From Thioalkalivibrio sp. ALJ16 (GTDB lineage Bacteria > Pseudomonadota > Gammaproteobacteria > Ectothiorhodospirales > Ectothiorhodospiraceae), in contig NZ_KB898041.1 of NCBI RefSeq assembly GCF_000377345.1, positions 1 to 64,000 on the forward strand: a stretch of DNA of 64,000 bases, in the 5' to 3' direction. The stretch's first letter is position 1, and every line of letters starts with the position of its first letter. The notes under the pieces were generated by a model. It ran no database searches, was not told the DNA's origin, and was given only the letters and a program-made list of their open reading frames with translations. Both the position numbers and the translations under genes were made by a program. Below, piece by piece: positions 10,137 to 19,041 of the stretch.

Positions 10137-11906
10137 TCAGGCTTCCGAGCGCGGTACGCGCACGCTCTCCACCAGGTCCTGGATGTCCTTCGGCGGCTCG
10201 GCGGTGAACTTCATCACGATGTAGGCGGTGATGAAGTTGAAGGCCGCGCCAATCGCGCCGAAGCCGGTCGGGTTCACGCCCAGCAGCCAGCCGTCCGGGT
10301 TGTCCGGGAGCATCGCGGTGCCGGAGAAGAAGAACCAGCCCTTGTACGTGAAAATGTACAGCAGGGTGGTCCCGAGACCGACCAGCATGCCGGCGATCGC
10401 GCCTTCCTTGTTCATCTTCTTCATGAAGATGCCCATCATCAGGGTCGGGAACAGCGAGGCCGCGGCCAGACCGAAGGCCAGTGCCACCACCTCGGCCGCG
10501 AAGCCGGGTGGATTAAGCCCCAGATACCCCGCAAACAGGATGGCGACCGCCATGGCGATACGTCCTGCCATCAGCTCGTTCTTCTCGCTGATTTTTGGCA
10601 TGAATACGCCCTTCAGCAAGTCGTGCGAGATGGCCGACGATATGGCGAGCAGGAGCCCCGCCGCGGTCGACAGTGCGGCGGCGATACCGCCCGCTGCCAC
10701 CAGTGCGATCACCCAGCTTGGCAGACCGGCTATCTCGGGGTTGGCCAGCACCATGATGTCGCGGTCGAGGGTCACGATCTCGGAGCCTTCCCAGCCGTAT
10801 TCCTCTTCCGCCATCGCGGCGAACTCTTCGTTGGCGTCGTTGTAGTACTGGATCACGCCGTCTTCGTTCTTGTCCTCGAACGCCAGCAGACCGGTCTGCT
10901 CCCAGCGCTCCATCCAGGCTGGCTTGTCCGCGTGGGCCAGGTGGCCTTCCTCGGTACCGATCTCGCCCGGATGCACGGTGTTGACCAGGTTCCAGATGGC
11001 CATCGCACCGACCGCCGGGGCGGTGGTGTAGAGGATGCCGATGAACACCAGCGCCCAGCCGGCGGACTTACGCGCATCGCGCACACGCGGAACGGTGAAG
11101 AAGCGGATGATCACGTGCGGCAGACCCGCGGTACCGATCATCAGCGCCAGGGTCAGCAGGAACATGTTCATCAGGCTCATGCCGCCCACCGCTGTGTAGG
11201 CATGGAAGCCCAGATCCACCATGGTCTTGTCCAGCGCATCCAGCAGGTAGGTATCGGAGCCCTGCAGGGTGGAGCCGAGACCCAGCTGCGGGATCGGGTT
11301 GCCGGTCAGGGTGATGGCAATGAAGATCGCCGGCACCGTGTAGGCAAAGATCATGATCACGTACTGCGCGATCTGGGTGTAGGTGATGCCCTTCATCCCG
11401 CCGAGCACGGCGTAGATGAACACCACCGCCATCCCGGCGATCAGGCCGGTGGCCAGCGGCACCTCCAGGATGTTGGAGAAGGCGATGCCGACCCCGCGCA
11501 TCTGCCCGATCACGTAGGTGACGGACATCACGATCAGGGAGATCACCGCGATGATGCGCGCGGCCTTCGAGTAGAAACGATCACCGATGAATTCCGGCAC
11601 CGTGAACTTCCCGAACTTGCGCAGGTACGGGGCCAGCAGCAGCGCCATCAGCACGTAGCCGCCGGTCCAGCCCATCAGGTAGGCGCCCCCGGTAAAGCCG
11701 AGGAACGCGATCAGGCCGGCCATGGAGATGAACGACGCGGCCGACATCCAGTCCGCGGCGGTGGCCATGCCGTTGGCGATCGGGTTGATGCCGCGCCCGG
11801 CAACGTAGAACTCGCTGGTGGAACCGGCGCGCGCCCAGATGGCGATGCCGATGTACAGGGCGAAGGTCGCCCCGACCACGAGCAGGCTTAGAGTCTGTTG
11901 ATCCAT
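10137..11906 (-). CDS. Sodium:solute symporter, acetate/ActP-like (VC_2705-type large subunit)
   Basis: A polytopic inner-membrane symporter of the SSS family, 589 residues with about 13 hydrophobic segments. SEFYVAGRGINPIANGMATAADWMSAASFI and the following glycine-rich helices are characteristic of ActP-like acetate carriers. Between about 305 and 390 there is a polar insert that contains DKNEDGVIQYYN (345-356), an EF-hand-like loop. The small DUF4212 protein encoded seven bases upstream is its usual partner, and the pair matches the two-gene VC_2705-type symporters. The substrate is probably acetate or a related short acid, given acs nearby, but this is inferred. Two CBS/nucleotidyltransferase genes flank the pair. 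Confidence 0.9.
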   Translation of the reverse strand: MDQQTLSLLVVGATFALYIGIAIWARAGSTSEFYVAGRGINPIANGMATAADWMSAASFISMAGLIAFLGFTGGAYLMGWTGGYVLMALLLAPYLRKFGKFTVPEFIGDRFYSKAARIIAVISLIVMSVTYVIGQMRGVGIAFSNILEVPLATGLIAGMAVVFIYAVLGGMKGITYTQIAQYVIMIFAYTVPAIFIAITLTGNPIPQLGLGSTLQGSDTYLLDALDKTMVDLGFHAYTAVGGMSLMNMFLLTLALMIGTAGLPHVIIRFFTVPRVRDARKSAGWALVFIGILYTTAPAVGAMAIWNLVNTVHPGEIGTEEGHLAHADKPAWMERWEQTGLLAFEDKNEDGVIQYYNDANEEFAAMAEEEYGWEGSEIVTLDRDIMVLANPEIAGLPSWVIALVAAGGIAAALSTAAGLLLAISSAISHDLLKGVFMPKISEKNELMAGRIAMAVAILFAGYLGLNPPGFAAEVVALAFGLAAASLFPTLMMGIFMKKMNKEGAIAGMLVGLGTTLLYIFTYKGWFFFSGTAMLPDNPDGWLLGVNPTGFGAIGAAFNFITAYIVMKFTAEPPKDIQDLVESVRVPRSEA

Positions 11907-11913
11907 GACAGGC

Positions 11914-12177
11914 TTACTCCTCGTGGACGTTGAACTTGCGATCCAGCACGTTCATGCGCCAGGCATAAACGAAGATCAGGATGATGAAGGTGTAGATCGA
12001 CCCCTGTTGTGCGAACCAGAAGCCCAGCGGATAGCCCCCCAGCTGGAACGCGTTCAGGGGCTGGGCGACCAGGATGCCCAGCACGAACGACACCAGGAAC
12101 CAGATAGCCAGGCAGATGCCCAGCAGACGCAGGTGCGCCCGCCAGTACGCCTGCCGGCTCAGGTCTTCTTGTGACAT
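11914..12177 (-). CDS. DUF4212 small subunit of the sodium symporter
   Basis: An 87-residue membrane protein with two transmembrane helices (about 17-40 and 55-73). It resembles the short DUF4212 proteins that accompany VC_2705-type sodium symporters. I place the start at 12177, where the strong ribosome site GAGAGGAG lies upstream; the open frame continues further, but the extra residues are Arg/Cys-rich and not protein-like. The stop is seven bases before the symporter start, so the genes are translated together. The soluble C-terminus NVLDRKFNVHEE is short and acidic. It may stabilise or regulate the large subunit. Confidence 0.9.
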   Translation of the reverse strand: MSQEDLSRQAYWRAHLRLLGICLAIWFLVSFVLGILVAQPLNAFQLGGYPLGFWFAQQGSIYTFIILIFVYAWRMNVLDRKFNVHEE

Positions 12178-12220
12178 GACGATGCTCCTCTCGTAAGGTT
12201 TTGTTGTTTGCCGTGGTCCT

Positions 12221-14095
12221 TCACAGCTGGTACTGCACCTCAAGCTGTCCCTGCAGCTTGCGGGCCTGCCGGAAACTCTCCTTGAGCACCCGTCCCTCCA
12301 GGGCGCCCAGTTCTTCCGGCCGGATTCGGTTGTCGTCTTCGCGCCCCTCGCGCAGGGCCTTCTGCTGTGCGCGCAGGCGCAGCATCTGCAGGTAGCGCAG
12401 CGCCGCGTGGTAGTCGCGGGCATCGGTTTCGCGCATCACCTCCGCGGTAACCGCCTGGTCCAGGCGGTCGTGGGTGCGCGTCGCCGGCAGTTCGGCGGCC
12501 AGTGCGATGACGCGCGCGGCGTCGACAAAGGGCGTGAGCCCCTGCTTCTTGATGTCGATGCCCTCGGCGCCGCTCTTGATCTCGCCGAACAGGCCCAGCG
12601 GCGGCCGGAACATCTGCTGGTTGGCCGCCATCTGCCGGCGGAAGCGGCTGTTGAACGCGGTCTTCTGCAGCAGCCGGGTGCGCAGGGCCTCAACCGGGCC
12701 GGCTTCGCCGTCCACCGCGCGCAGGTCGAAGAAGATCGTGCTCTTGAGCAGGTGCTCCGGGGTGCCCTGCTCGATCCAGCGGGTGAAACGCTGGTCCCAC
12801 TCCGGAGCGCTCAGGCAGCACTCCGGATTGCCGGCCATGATGTTGCCGGGGCACAGGGTGAAGCCGCATTCCGCCAGGGCCTGGTTCACGGCCTTCGCGT
12901 AGGGCAGCAGGCGCTCGCGGATGGCGTCCGCATCACCGGCCTCGGCATCGAACAGGATGCCGTTGTCCTGGTCGGTGACCAGGGCCTGTTCCTCGCGAGC
13001 CTGGGAGCCAAACGCCAGCCAGGTGAAGTCGATGCCCTCGATGCTCGGGTGTTCGCCGCGCAGCAAGGCCAGCACGCGGCGGGTGGCGTGCTCGTTGAGG
13101 CGGGTGATCAGGCGCAGCACCTGGTCGGCCTCCGCGCCCTGGCCAACCACGGCCTCGATCAGGCGCGGCACCTGGCGCAGGCGTTCGGCGATCGCGGCGA
13201 CCGAGTCGGCGCGGCGGATCTCGCGCACCAGGCCATCCAGGGTCAGCGGCTGGCTGGTCAGCAGGTCGCGCTCGCCGAGCACGCCGACCAGGCGGCCGTC
13301 GCGTACCACGCACAGGTGGGTCATGCCGTGCTCGGTCATCGCCTCGATGCCCTCGAAGCCGGGGGCGCTTTCCTCCAGCGCGACCGGGTCGGGCGTCATC
13401 ACCGCGTGCAGCGGGGTATCCAGGTCGACGTCGGCTAGGGCCACGCGCGAGAGCAGGTCGTGCAGGGTGAAGATGCCGACCGGGCGCTGCGCGTCGTCCG
13501 TGGCCACGATGGAGCCCACGCGTTCGTCGCGCATGGTGGTCAGTACCGCGCGCAGCGGGGTGTCCGGGCGGCAGGTGATCGGGCCGCGCGGAATGCGCAG
13601 GGCCAGCGGGGTGTTCAGCTGGCCGGCGCCGGCGTCACGGGCGGCCAGCGTGTCCATGCCCTGCTGCAGGCGGTCCAGCAGGTTGGCCAGGCGGCGCGTG
13701 CAGAAGTCGTTGAAGACGCGCGAACGGGCGCGCAGGCGGTCGAAGTCCTCAAGGCCCAGTTCCAGGCAGACGGTGTCCTCGGCGGCGCGATGCACGGTGT
13801 GGACCGCGCGCCGGCCGAGCAGGGCGCCGATCGGGAAGCATTCGCCGGGGATCAGCTCCCAGGCCTTGCCGGAGAGCTGTTCGTCCTCGCTCGGGGTTTC
13901 GCCGCGAATACGGCCCTGGCGGATGATGTGAAAGCGCTGGGCGGGGCCGGCCTCGGGATCGGTGATGCGGGCCCCGCGGGGGTAGAAGCGGCTCTCCAGG
14001 CGCGGGATCAGGAAATCCAGCGCATCCGCCTCGAGCTGATCGAATGGCGCATGGGTGCCCAGAAACTCGCGGGTGCTGTCGAGCGCATCGGACAT
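12221..14095 (-). CDS. cNMP-binding/CBS/nucleotidyltransferase (DUF294) regulator, copy 2
   Basis: A 624-residue paralogue of the 8076-9923 product. A cNMP-binding-like domain (about 15-145) is followed by a CBS pair (about 165-285, with MTPDPVALEE opening the second repeat), the DUF294 nucleotidyltransferase domain with GSQAREEQ at 363-370 and DQDNG at 375-379, and the helical DUF294 C-terminal region. The catalytic Gly-Ser and two Asp residues are present, so an active nucleotidyltransferase is plausible. It is the first gene of the symporter block: the DUF4212 gene starts 43 bases after its stop. A short palindrome lies about 120 bases upstream. The substrate and the protein it may modify are unknown. 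Confidence 0.88.
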   Translation of the reverse strand: MSDALDSTREFLGTHAPFDQLEADALDFLIPRLESRFYPRGARITDPEAGPAQRFHIIRQGRIRGETPSEDEQLSGKAWELIPGECFPIGALLGRRAVHTVHRAAEDTVCLELGLEDFDRLRARSRVFNDFCTRRLANLLDRLQQGMDTLAARDAGAGQLNTPLALRIPRGPITCRPDTPLRAVLTTMRDERVGSIVATDDAQRPVGIFTLHDLLSRVALADVDLDTPLHAVMTPDPVALEESAPGFEGIEAMTEHGMTHLCVVRDGRLVGVLGERDLLTSQPLTLDGLVREIRRADSVAAIAERLRQVPRLIEAVVGQGAEADQVLRLITRLNEHATRRVLALLRGEHPSIEGIDFTWLAFGSQAREEQALVTDQDNGILFDAEAGDADAIRERLLPYAKAVNQALAECGFTLCPGNIMAGNPECCLSAPEWDQRFTRWIEQGTPEHLLKSTIFFDLRAVDGEAGPVEALRTRLLQKTAFNSRFRRQMAANQQMFRPPLGLFGEIKSGAEGIDIKKQGLTPFVDAARVIALAAELPATRTHDRLDQAVTAEVMRETDARDYHAALRYLQMLRLRAQQKALREGREDDNRIRPEELGALEGRVLKESFRQARKLQGQLEVQYQL

Positions 14096-14213
14096 GGCGT
14101 GGACGGTATCCCCTGAGTGATGGTGGTCACGGTTTGGGGTGCCGATGCAAGTTGTACGCCAATCTTTTGGGGGCCTGGAATCAGGTGCTTGGCGGGGGTG
14201 TCGTGGGGCGTGA

Positions 14214-14230
14214 CGTTACGTTGCGTAACG
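14214..14230. promoter_or_regulatory. Palindrome upstream of the symporter block
   Basis: CGTTACG, TTG, CGTAACG is a perfect palindrome with 7-base arms. It lies 119 bases before the start of the 12221-14095 gene, in a position suited to an operator. No regulator can be named from the sequence. Confidence 0.4.
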
Positions 14231-14246
14231 GGGTGTTACACAAGGA

Positions 14247-14281
14247 AACAGCCCCCGACGGAGGAACCGCCAGGGGCTGTT
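14247..14281 (-). terminator. gor: Rho-independent terminator of gor
   Basis: Arms AACAGCCCC and GGGGCTGTT (14247-14255, 14273-14281) form a nine-base-pair stem about 20 bases beyond the gor stop. On the minus strand the stem is followed by TTTCCTT, so it fits an intrinsic terminator. Confidence 0.75.
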
Positions 14282-14301
14282 GTGTGGGGGCTGGTGCGGG
14301 C

Positions 14302-15696
14302 TCAGGCCGCCTGCGCCAGGCCTTCCTGGCGGCCCGGCCGCGACTGCTTCAGGGTGACCAGTTCCTCGGCGCTGGTCGGGTGCAGCGGGATGGTCAGGTC
14401 GAAGTCGCGCTTGGTCGCGCCCATACGCACCGCGACCGCGAAGCCCTGCAGCATCTCGTCCACGTTCGGCCCGATCATGTGGATGCCGACGACCTTCTCG
14501 TCATCCCCGGCGCAGACCAGCTTCATCGCCACCGGCGGCAGCTCGCCCTCGGCGAAGGCACGGTCCAGGCCACCGAACTCGGTTTCGTAGATGCGCACCG
14601 AGTCGCCGTGCTGGTCCACTGCCTGCGGTTCGGTCAGGCCGACCATGCCGGCGGTGGGGTGGGTGAAGGTGACGGTCGGAATCTGGTCGTAGTCCACCGG
14701 CACCGGGTTCGTCTCCGGTGCGTACCAGTGGTCCGCCAGGCGCCGGCCGGCCGCGATCGCCACCGGGGTCAGCGGACCCTTGCCGATGATGTCGCCCAGC
14801 GCATAGAGGCCCTCGACGTTGGTGGCCTGCCATTCATCGACCGGGATGATGCCGCCGCGGGCCATCTCCAGTCCGACCTCTTCCAGGCCCATGTCCGCCG
14901 TGGCGGGCTTGCGGCCTACCGCCCACAGTACCTTCTGGTACGGACCCAGTTCCTGACCGCCTTCCAGCTTCACGGTCACGGCGCCGGGCTTGCCGCCCAG
15001 GCCGGCGACCTTCACACCCAGGTGGCGCCCGATGCCCTGATGCGCCATATGGCGATCCAGGGTGTGGGAGATCAGCGGGTCGAACATCTCCAGCACGCGG
15101 TCCTCCATCGCGACCACGTCGGTCTTTACGCCCATCGAGCGCAGCATCCCGGCCATCTCCAGGCCAATGTAGCCGGCGCCAATCACGGCGATGGATTCCG
15201 GCAGTTCGGTCCACTCGAAGAAGTCATCGGAGGTGGCGCCCAGTTCGGCACCCTCCAGCGGCGGCACGATCGGCGCCCCGCCCATCGCCAGCACGATGCG
15301 CTCGGCGCTGTATTCGGTGCCGCTGTCGCTGACCACCCGGCCCTTGCCGGCCATGCGGGCGCGTTCCGGGATGTGGGTCACGCCGAGCTTCTCCAGGTGC
15401 CCGGCCCAGAAGGTGTTCAGGTTCTTCAGCATGGCCTGGCGACGTTCGGCCAAGTCGCCGTAGCGGATCCCCTGAACCTCGATATCGACCGCGAATTCAC
15501 CGGCCTGACGGGCGTGGCTCATGTGCTCGGCCGCGTACCAGGTGAGTTTCTTGGGTACGCAGCCCTCGTTCACGCAGGTGCCGCCCAGCGGCTTGGGATC
15601 GAACACGGCGACGCGCGCGCCGTGCGGGGCGGCACGTTCCGCCACGGCCAGGCCGCCGCTGCCGCCGCCAATCACGATGATGTCGTAGTGTTCCAT
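14302..15696 (-). CDS. gor: Glutathione-disulfide reductase
   Basis: FAD- and NAD(P)H-dependent disulfide reductase that regenerates glutathione, 464 residues. The N-terminal FAD fold shows IIVIGGGSGGLAVAERAA, and the redox-active disulfide is in GGTCVNEGCVPKK. The second nucleotide fold is IAVIGAGYIGLEMAGML, and the interface motif near the C-terminus is HPTSAEELV, with the catalytic His. The start at 15696 is supported by GAGGAA seven bases upstream; a longer reading to 15807 lacks family similarity. It neighbours the peroxiredoxin-glutaredoxin fusion on the same strand, whose glutaredoxin domain would consume the GSH this enzyme makes. A gor-like reductase for a modified thiol cannot be excluded. 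Confidence 0.9.
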   Translation of the reverse strand: MEHYDIIVIGGGSGGLAVAERAAPHGARVAVFDPKPLGGTCVNEGCVPKKLTWYAAEHMSHARQAGEFAVDIEVQGIRYGDLAERRQAMLKNLNTFWAGHLEKLGVTHIPERARMAGKGRVVSDSGTEYSAERIVLAMGGAPIVPPLEGAELGATSDDFFEWTELPESIAVIGAGYIGLEMAGMLRSMGVKTDVVAMEDRVLEMFDPLISHTLDRHMAHQGIGRHLGVKVAGLGGKPGAVTVKLEGGQELGPYQKVLWAVGRKPATADMGLEEVGLEMARGGIIPVDEWQATNVEGLYALGDIIGKGPLTPVAIAAGRRLADHWYAPETNPVPVDYDQIPTVTFTHPTAGMVGLTEPQAVDQHGDSVRIYETEFGGLDRAFAEGELPPVAMKLVCAGDDEKVVGIHMIGPNVDEMLQGFAVAVRMGATKRDFDLTIPLHPTSAEELVTLKQSRPGRQEGLAQAA

Positions 15697-15734
15697 GTCG
15701 GTTCCTCGAAGGGTTCGGTGAAAATGGTACATAA

Positions 15735-15814
15735 CGACCGCATTCCGTGCGGTCGCCAAGATCTGCCATCCGTGTCCGGACGTCCGGGTGTGACGGCATC
15801 CGGACACGGATGGC
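15735..15814. repeat. Two adjacent hairpins between gor and prx-grx
   Basis: CGACCGCA/TGCGGTCG (15735-15755, five-base loop) is followed by a longer inverted repeat with perfect 16-base arms at 15765-15780 and 15799-15814. Both are in the intergenic space of two minus-strand genes. They may terminate the upstream prx-grx transcript or be palindromic repeats. Confidence 0.5.
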
Positions 15815-15837
15815 CACCCAGTGATCGGGTGACCACC

Positions 15838-15861
15838 CGGGGCGGGACAGAACCCGCCCCG
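15838..15861 (-). terminator. Hairpin after the peroxiredoxin-glutaredoxin gene
   Basis: CGGGGCGGG, six bases, CCCGCCCCG forms a perfect nine-base-pair stem, 14 bases beyond the stop codon. There is no T tract. Confidence 0.5.
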
Positions 15862-15874
15862 AGGGGCAGACGAC

Positions 15875-16624
15875 TTACGCCGCCTTCTTCTCGCGGGAGA
15901 TCCACTCCTGCAGATCGTCCGAGCCGCCGATGCGGTGGCCGCCCACGAACACCTGCGGGACGGTCATCGCGCCGGTGGCGGCGCGCAGGCTGCGCAGGCT
16001 GGCGTCGCGGCCCAGCACGATCTCTTCATAATCGAGACCGGCGTTCTCCAGCATCTCCTTGGCGCTGGCGCAGTACGGGCAGCCCGGCTTGGTGAAGACG
16101 ACCACGTCTTCGGGGCAGGCCGCATCCGGCGCGACGTGGGCGAGCATGGTGTCGGCGTCGGAGACCACGAAGGGGTCGCCCGGCTCGTCCGGCTCGATGA
16201 ACTGCTTCTCGATCACGCCGTCACGCACCAGCATGGAGTAGCGCCAGGAGCGGTGGCCAAAGCCGAGGTCGCTCTTGTCGACCAGCATGCCCATCTGCTC
16301 GGTGAACTCGCCGTTGCCGTCGGCGATGAAGGTCACGCGGTCGGCCTGCTGGTCGGCCTGCCAGGCCTCCATCACGAAGCCGTCGTTGACCGAGATGCAG
16401 ACGATCTCGTCGATGCCGTGCTGCTTGAGCACCGGCGCCAGTTCGTTGTAGCGCGGCACGTGGGCGGAGGAGCAGGTCGGGGTGAACGCGCCCGGCAGGG
16501 CGAACACGACCACGTTGCGGCCGTTGAACAGGTCTTCCGAGCGGACGTCGTTCCAGTCGTTGTCCTTGCGGCAGCGGAAGGTGACTTCCGGGACGCGCTG
16601 GCCTTCGCGATTTTCCAGTTCCAT
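15875..16624 (-). CDS. Peroxiredoxin-glutaredoxin fusion (PGdx type)
   Basis: A 249-residue hybrid that reduces peroxides with glutathione. Residues about 1-165 are a Prx5-type peroxiredoxin with the peroxidatic Cys in [14 protein letters not shown]. Residues about 175-249 are a glutaredoxin with CPYC and the cis-Pro motif TVPQVF. The same fusion is known in Haemophilus influenzae and other proteobacteria, where the glutaredoxin half recycles the peroxiredoxin. The start at 16624 has the strong ribosome site AAGGAGAT; the longer frame to 16717 is not conserved-looking. It lies 60 codons' distance upstream of gor on the same strand, so supply of GSH and its use are encoded side by side. Confidence 0.93.
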   Translation of the reverse strand: MELENREGQRVPEVTFRCRKDNDWNDVRSEDLFNGRNVVVFALPGAFTPTCSSAHVPRYNELAPVLKQHGIDEIVCISVNDGFVMEAWQADQQADRVTFIADGNGEFTEQMGMLVDKSDLGFGHRSWRYSMLVRDGVIEKQFIEPDEPGDPFVVSDADTMLAHVAPDAACPEDVVVFTKPGCPYCASAKEMLENAGLDYEEIVLGRDASLRSLRAATGAMTVPQVFVGGHRIGGSDDLQEWISREKKAA

Positions 16625-16929
16625 TTCGATGATCTCCTTAGTCGATCGTGAACAAACGGTTGTATTACGAGAGAGAAGTCTTTTTTCGGGCGGGTGATTC
16701 CCGACCACGAGGCTCAAGATAAGGGTCTTCTTATGATTGATCCAGTTTTTGTTCTCTATCTACTCGTTAGTTTCTTTCTATGGAGTGTGCCGGTTGCGGA
16801 GAGCGGCTACCGCTTTTGTCGGCCCCGGCGTTCGGGGGTGCCCGCGTGATGCGAGGTTGACGCGTTCGCCGGAAATGCGGAAGCTTGCCGCCCGGATTCG
16901 GGAACCGCCCGAATCTCGGACCGCGTTAT
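16625..16929. other. Divergent intergenic region, prx-grx / SRP RNA
   Basis: About 305 bases between the divergent prx-grx gene and the SRP RNA. It contains an AT-rich patch at 16715-16785 that may hold the promoters of both sides, and a perfect 8-base-pair hairpin (GATTCGGG/CCCGAATC, 16895-16915) just before the SRP RNA. No OxyR site was convincingly recognised and no gene is seen. Confidence 0.5.
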
Positions 16930-17043
<114 letters not shown>

Positions 17044-17121
17044 CCTATTCCCTGCGGCCCAGACCCCTGCGGTGACGACGCCGCATCCGGGCCCGCGGCA
17101 GACTCGATTGACGGGGGATGC

Positions 17122-18936
17122 ATGAGTCACCAGGTTCTGGCCCGCAAGTGGCGTCCCGCGCGCTTCGAGGACCTGGTCGGGCAGCCGCATGTCGTGCGCG
17201 CCCTGTCCAACGCCCTGAGCGGCGACCGTCTCCATCACGCCTATCTGTTCTCCGGCACGCGCGGGGTCGGCAAGACCACGCTGGCGCGCATCCTGGCCCG
17301 CTGCCTGAACTGCGAGACCGGGGTGACCCCCACGCCCTGCGGTGAATGCCGTTCCTGTGTCGAGATTGCCGAGGGCCGCCACCTGGACCTGATCGAGGTG
17401 GATGCCGCCTCGCGCACCCGGGTGGACGACACCCGCGAGCTGCTGGACAACGTCTCCTACGCGCCGACCACCGGGCGCTTCAAGGTGTACCTGATCGACG
17501 AGGTACACATGCTCTCCGAGAAGAGCTTCAACGCCCTGTTGAAGACGCTGGAAGAGCCGCCGGACCATGTGAAGTTCCTGCTCGCGACCACGGACCCGCA
17601 GAAGCTGCCGGTGACCGTCCTGTCGCGCTGCCTGCAGTTCAACCTCAAGCCGATGCCGCCGGCCATGATTGCCGAGCACCTGGCGCGCGTACTCGCCGCC
17701 GAGGGGGTGGAGGCGGAGCCGGGCGCGCTGCTGCGCCTCGGCGAGGCGGCCGAGGGCTCGATGCGCGACGCGCTGAGCCTGACCGACCAGGCCATTGCCT
17801 ACGGCGGCGAGCGCCTGAGCGAGGCGGATGCCTGCGACATGCTCGGGTTGCTGCCGCGAACCCGCCTCGCCGGGCTGCTGGATGCCGTATTCGCCGGGGA
17901 CGGACCCGGCCTGCTGCAGGGGCTTGCCGAACTGGATGCGCTGGGGCCGGACTGGTCGCGGCTGCTGGACGAGCTGGCCGCGCTGGTGCATCAGGTCGCG
18001 GTGCGGCAGGTGGCGGGCGGCGAGCCGGAGGCCGGCGAGGAGGCCGAGGCCTGGGCGCATGCGGTGGCCGGCCGGGTGGATCCGGAGACGGTCCAGCTGG
18101 CCTACCAGATCCTGGTCCACGGGGTCCGTGATCTGCCGTATGCACCGGATGCGCGCATGGGGGTGGAGATGACCCTGCTGCGCCTGCTGGCGTTTCGTCC
18201 GGAGCCGCCCCCGGCGGCGGGCGAGACCGCCCGACCGGCGCCGGTTAAAACGGACGCGGCGCGTGGCCCCGGGTCTGCGCCAGCGGCGCCTCGTCCGCAG
18301 GCGCCTGCATCGGCGAACCCGGCGCCGCCCGCGGCCCCCGCGCGCGCGCCGAAGACCAGCCCGAGTGCCGGCCCGGAACCTGATCCAGTCGCCGACCCGG
18401 CACCCGCGGCCGCAGCCCCGACCGCGGTGCGCGAGCCTGGAGCGGAGCCGCCCGCGGCGGTGGAGCATGCGCCCGCCCCTGCAGCGGCCCCGCTGGCGCC
18501 CGGCGCGGCCTTCGACTGGAACCGCTTTGCCCTCGGGCTGCCCGCGGGCACGGTGCGCGAACTCGCAAAGCACGCGGAGCTGCTCCAGCATGACGCCGAG
18601 CGTGTGGTCCTGGCGCTGGCGCAGGGCACGCCCTGTACCGATCGTGCCAAGACCCGCCTGAAGGAGGCGCTGGAACAGGCTCTGGGGCACTCGTTGCGCC
18701 TGGAGATTGTCGACCGGTCGGGGCCTTCCGATACGACGCCGGCGGCCCAGCTGGCCGCAGCCTCGGCCCGGCGTCAGGCGGGGGCCGAGGCGAGCATGCG
18801 CGAGGACCCGGTGGTGCAGGCCCTGGGGCAGGAGTTCGGGGCCGAGCTGGGCGCGGTGCGTATCCGAGAAGACCGGGCGGGCGACACGGTGGACGGCGAC
18901 GCGCCGCTGCCTGCGCGCCAGCAAGACGCGGATTGA
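17122..18936 (+). CDS. dnaX: DNA polymerase III subunit gamma/tau
   Basis: Clamp-loader ATPase of the replicative polymerase, 604 residues. Walker A is GTRGVGKTT, the four zinc-binding cysteines lie in CLNCETGVTPTPCGECRSC, and DEVHMLSEKSFNALLKTLEE is the Walker B and sensor region. A long Pro/Ala-rich linker at about 375-455 is followed by a tau C-terminal domain that would contact the polymerase and helicase. No A-rich slippery heptamer like the E. coli frameshift site was found, so only the full-length tau form is predicted. The ATG at 17122 has a GGGGGAT ribosome site; a longer frame upstream is ignored because it overlaps the SRP RNA. Confidence 0.97.
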   Translation: MSHQVLARKWRPARFEDLVGQPHVVRALSNALSGDRLHHAYLFSGTRGVGKTTLARILARCLNCETGVTPTPCGECRSCVEIAEGRHLDLIEVDAASRTRVDDTRELLDNVSYAPTTGRFKVYLIDEVHMLSEKSFNALLKTLEEPPDHVKFLLATTDPQKLPVTVLSRCLQFNLKPMPPAMIAEHLARVLAAEGVEAEPGALLRLGEAAEGSMRDALSLTDQAIAYGGERLSEADACDMLGLLPRTRLAGLLDAVFAGDGPGLLQGLAELDALGPDWSRLLDELAALVHQVAVRQVAGGEPEAGEEAEAWAHAVAGRVDPETVQLAYQILVHGVRDLPYAPDARMGVEMTLLRLLAFRPEPPPAAGETARPAPVKTDAARGPGSAPAAPRPQAPASANPAPPAAPARAPKTSPSAGPEPDPVADPAPAAAAPTAVREPGAEPPAAVEHAPAPAAAPLAPGAAFDWNRFALGLPAGTVRELAKHAELLQHDAERVVLALAQGTPCTDRAKTRLKEALEQALGHSLRLEIVDRSGPSDTTPAAQLAAASARRQAGAEASMREDPVVQALGQEFGAELGAVRIREDRAGDTVDGDAPLPARQQDAD

Positions 18937-19041
18937 TCGGCAAGTTCGGGGTGTGCGCGGTGCGGCATCATCCAGTGCAGCGTTGCCCCGAAAATTGAAT
19001 CACAACCCCTGCGCGTGGGCGTGGGGCAGGAGAGCGAAATC

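Noticed and set aside
18241-18700. Programmed frameshift in dnaX
   Set aside because: No A-AAA-AAG type slippery sequence or downstream stem was found in the Pro/Ala-rich region.
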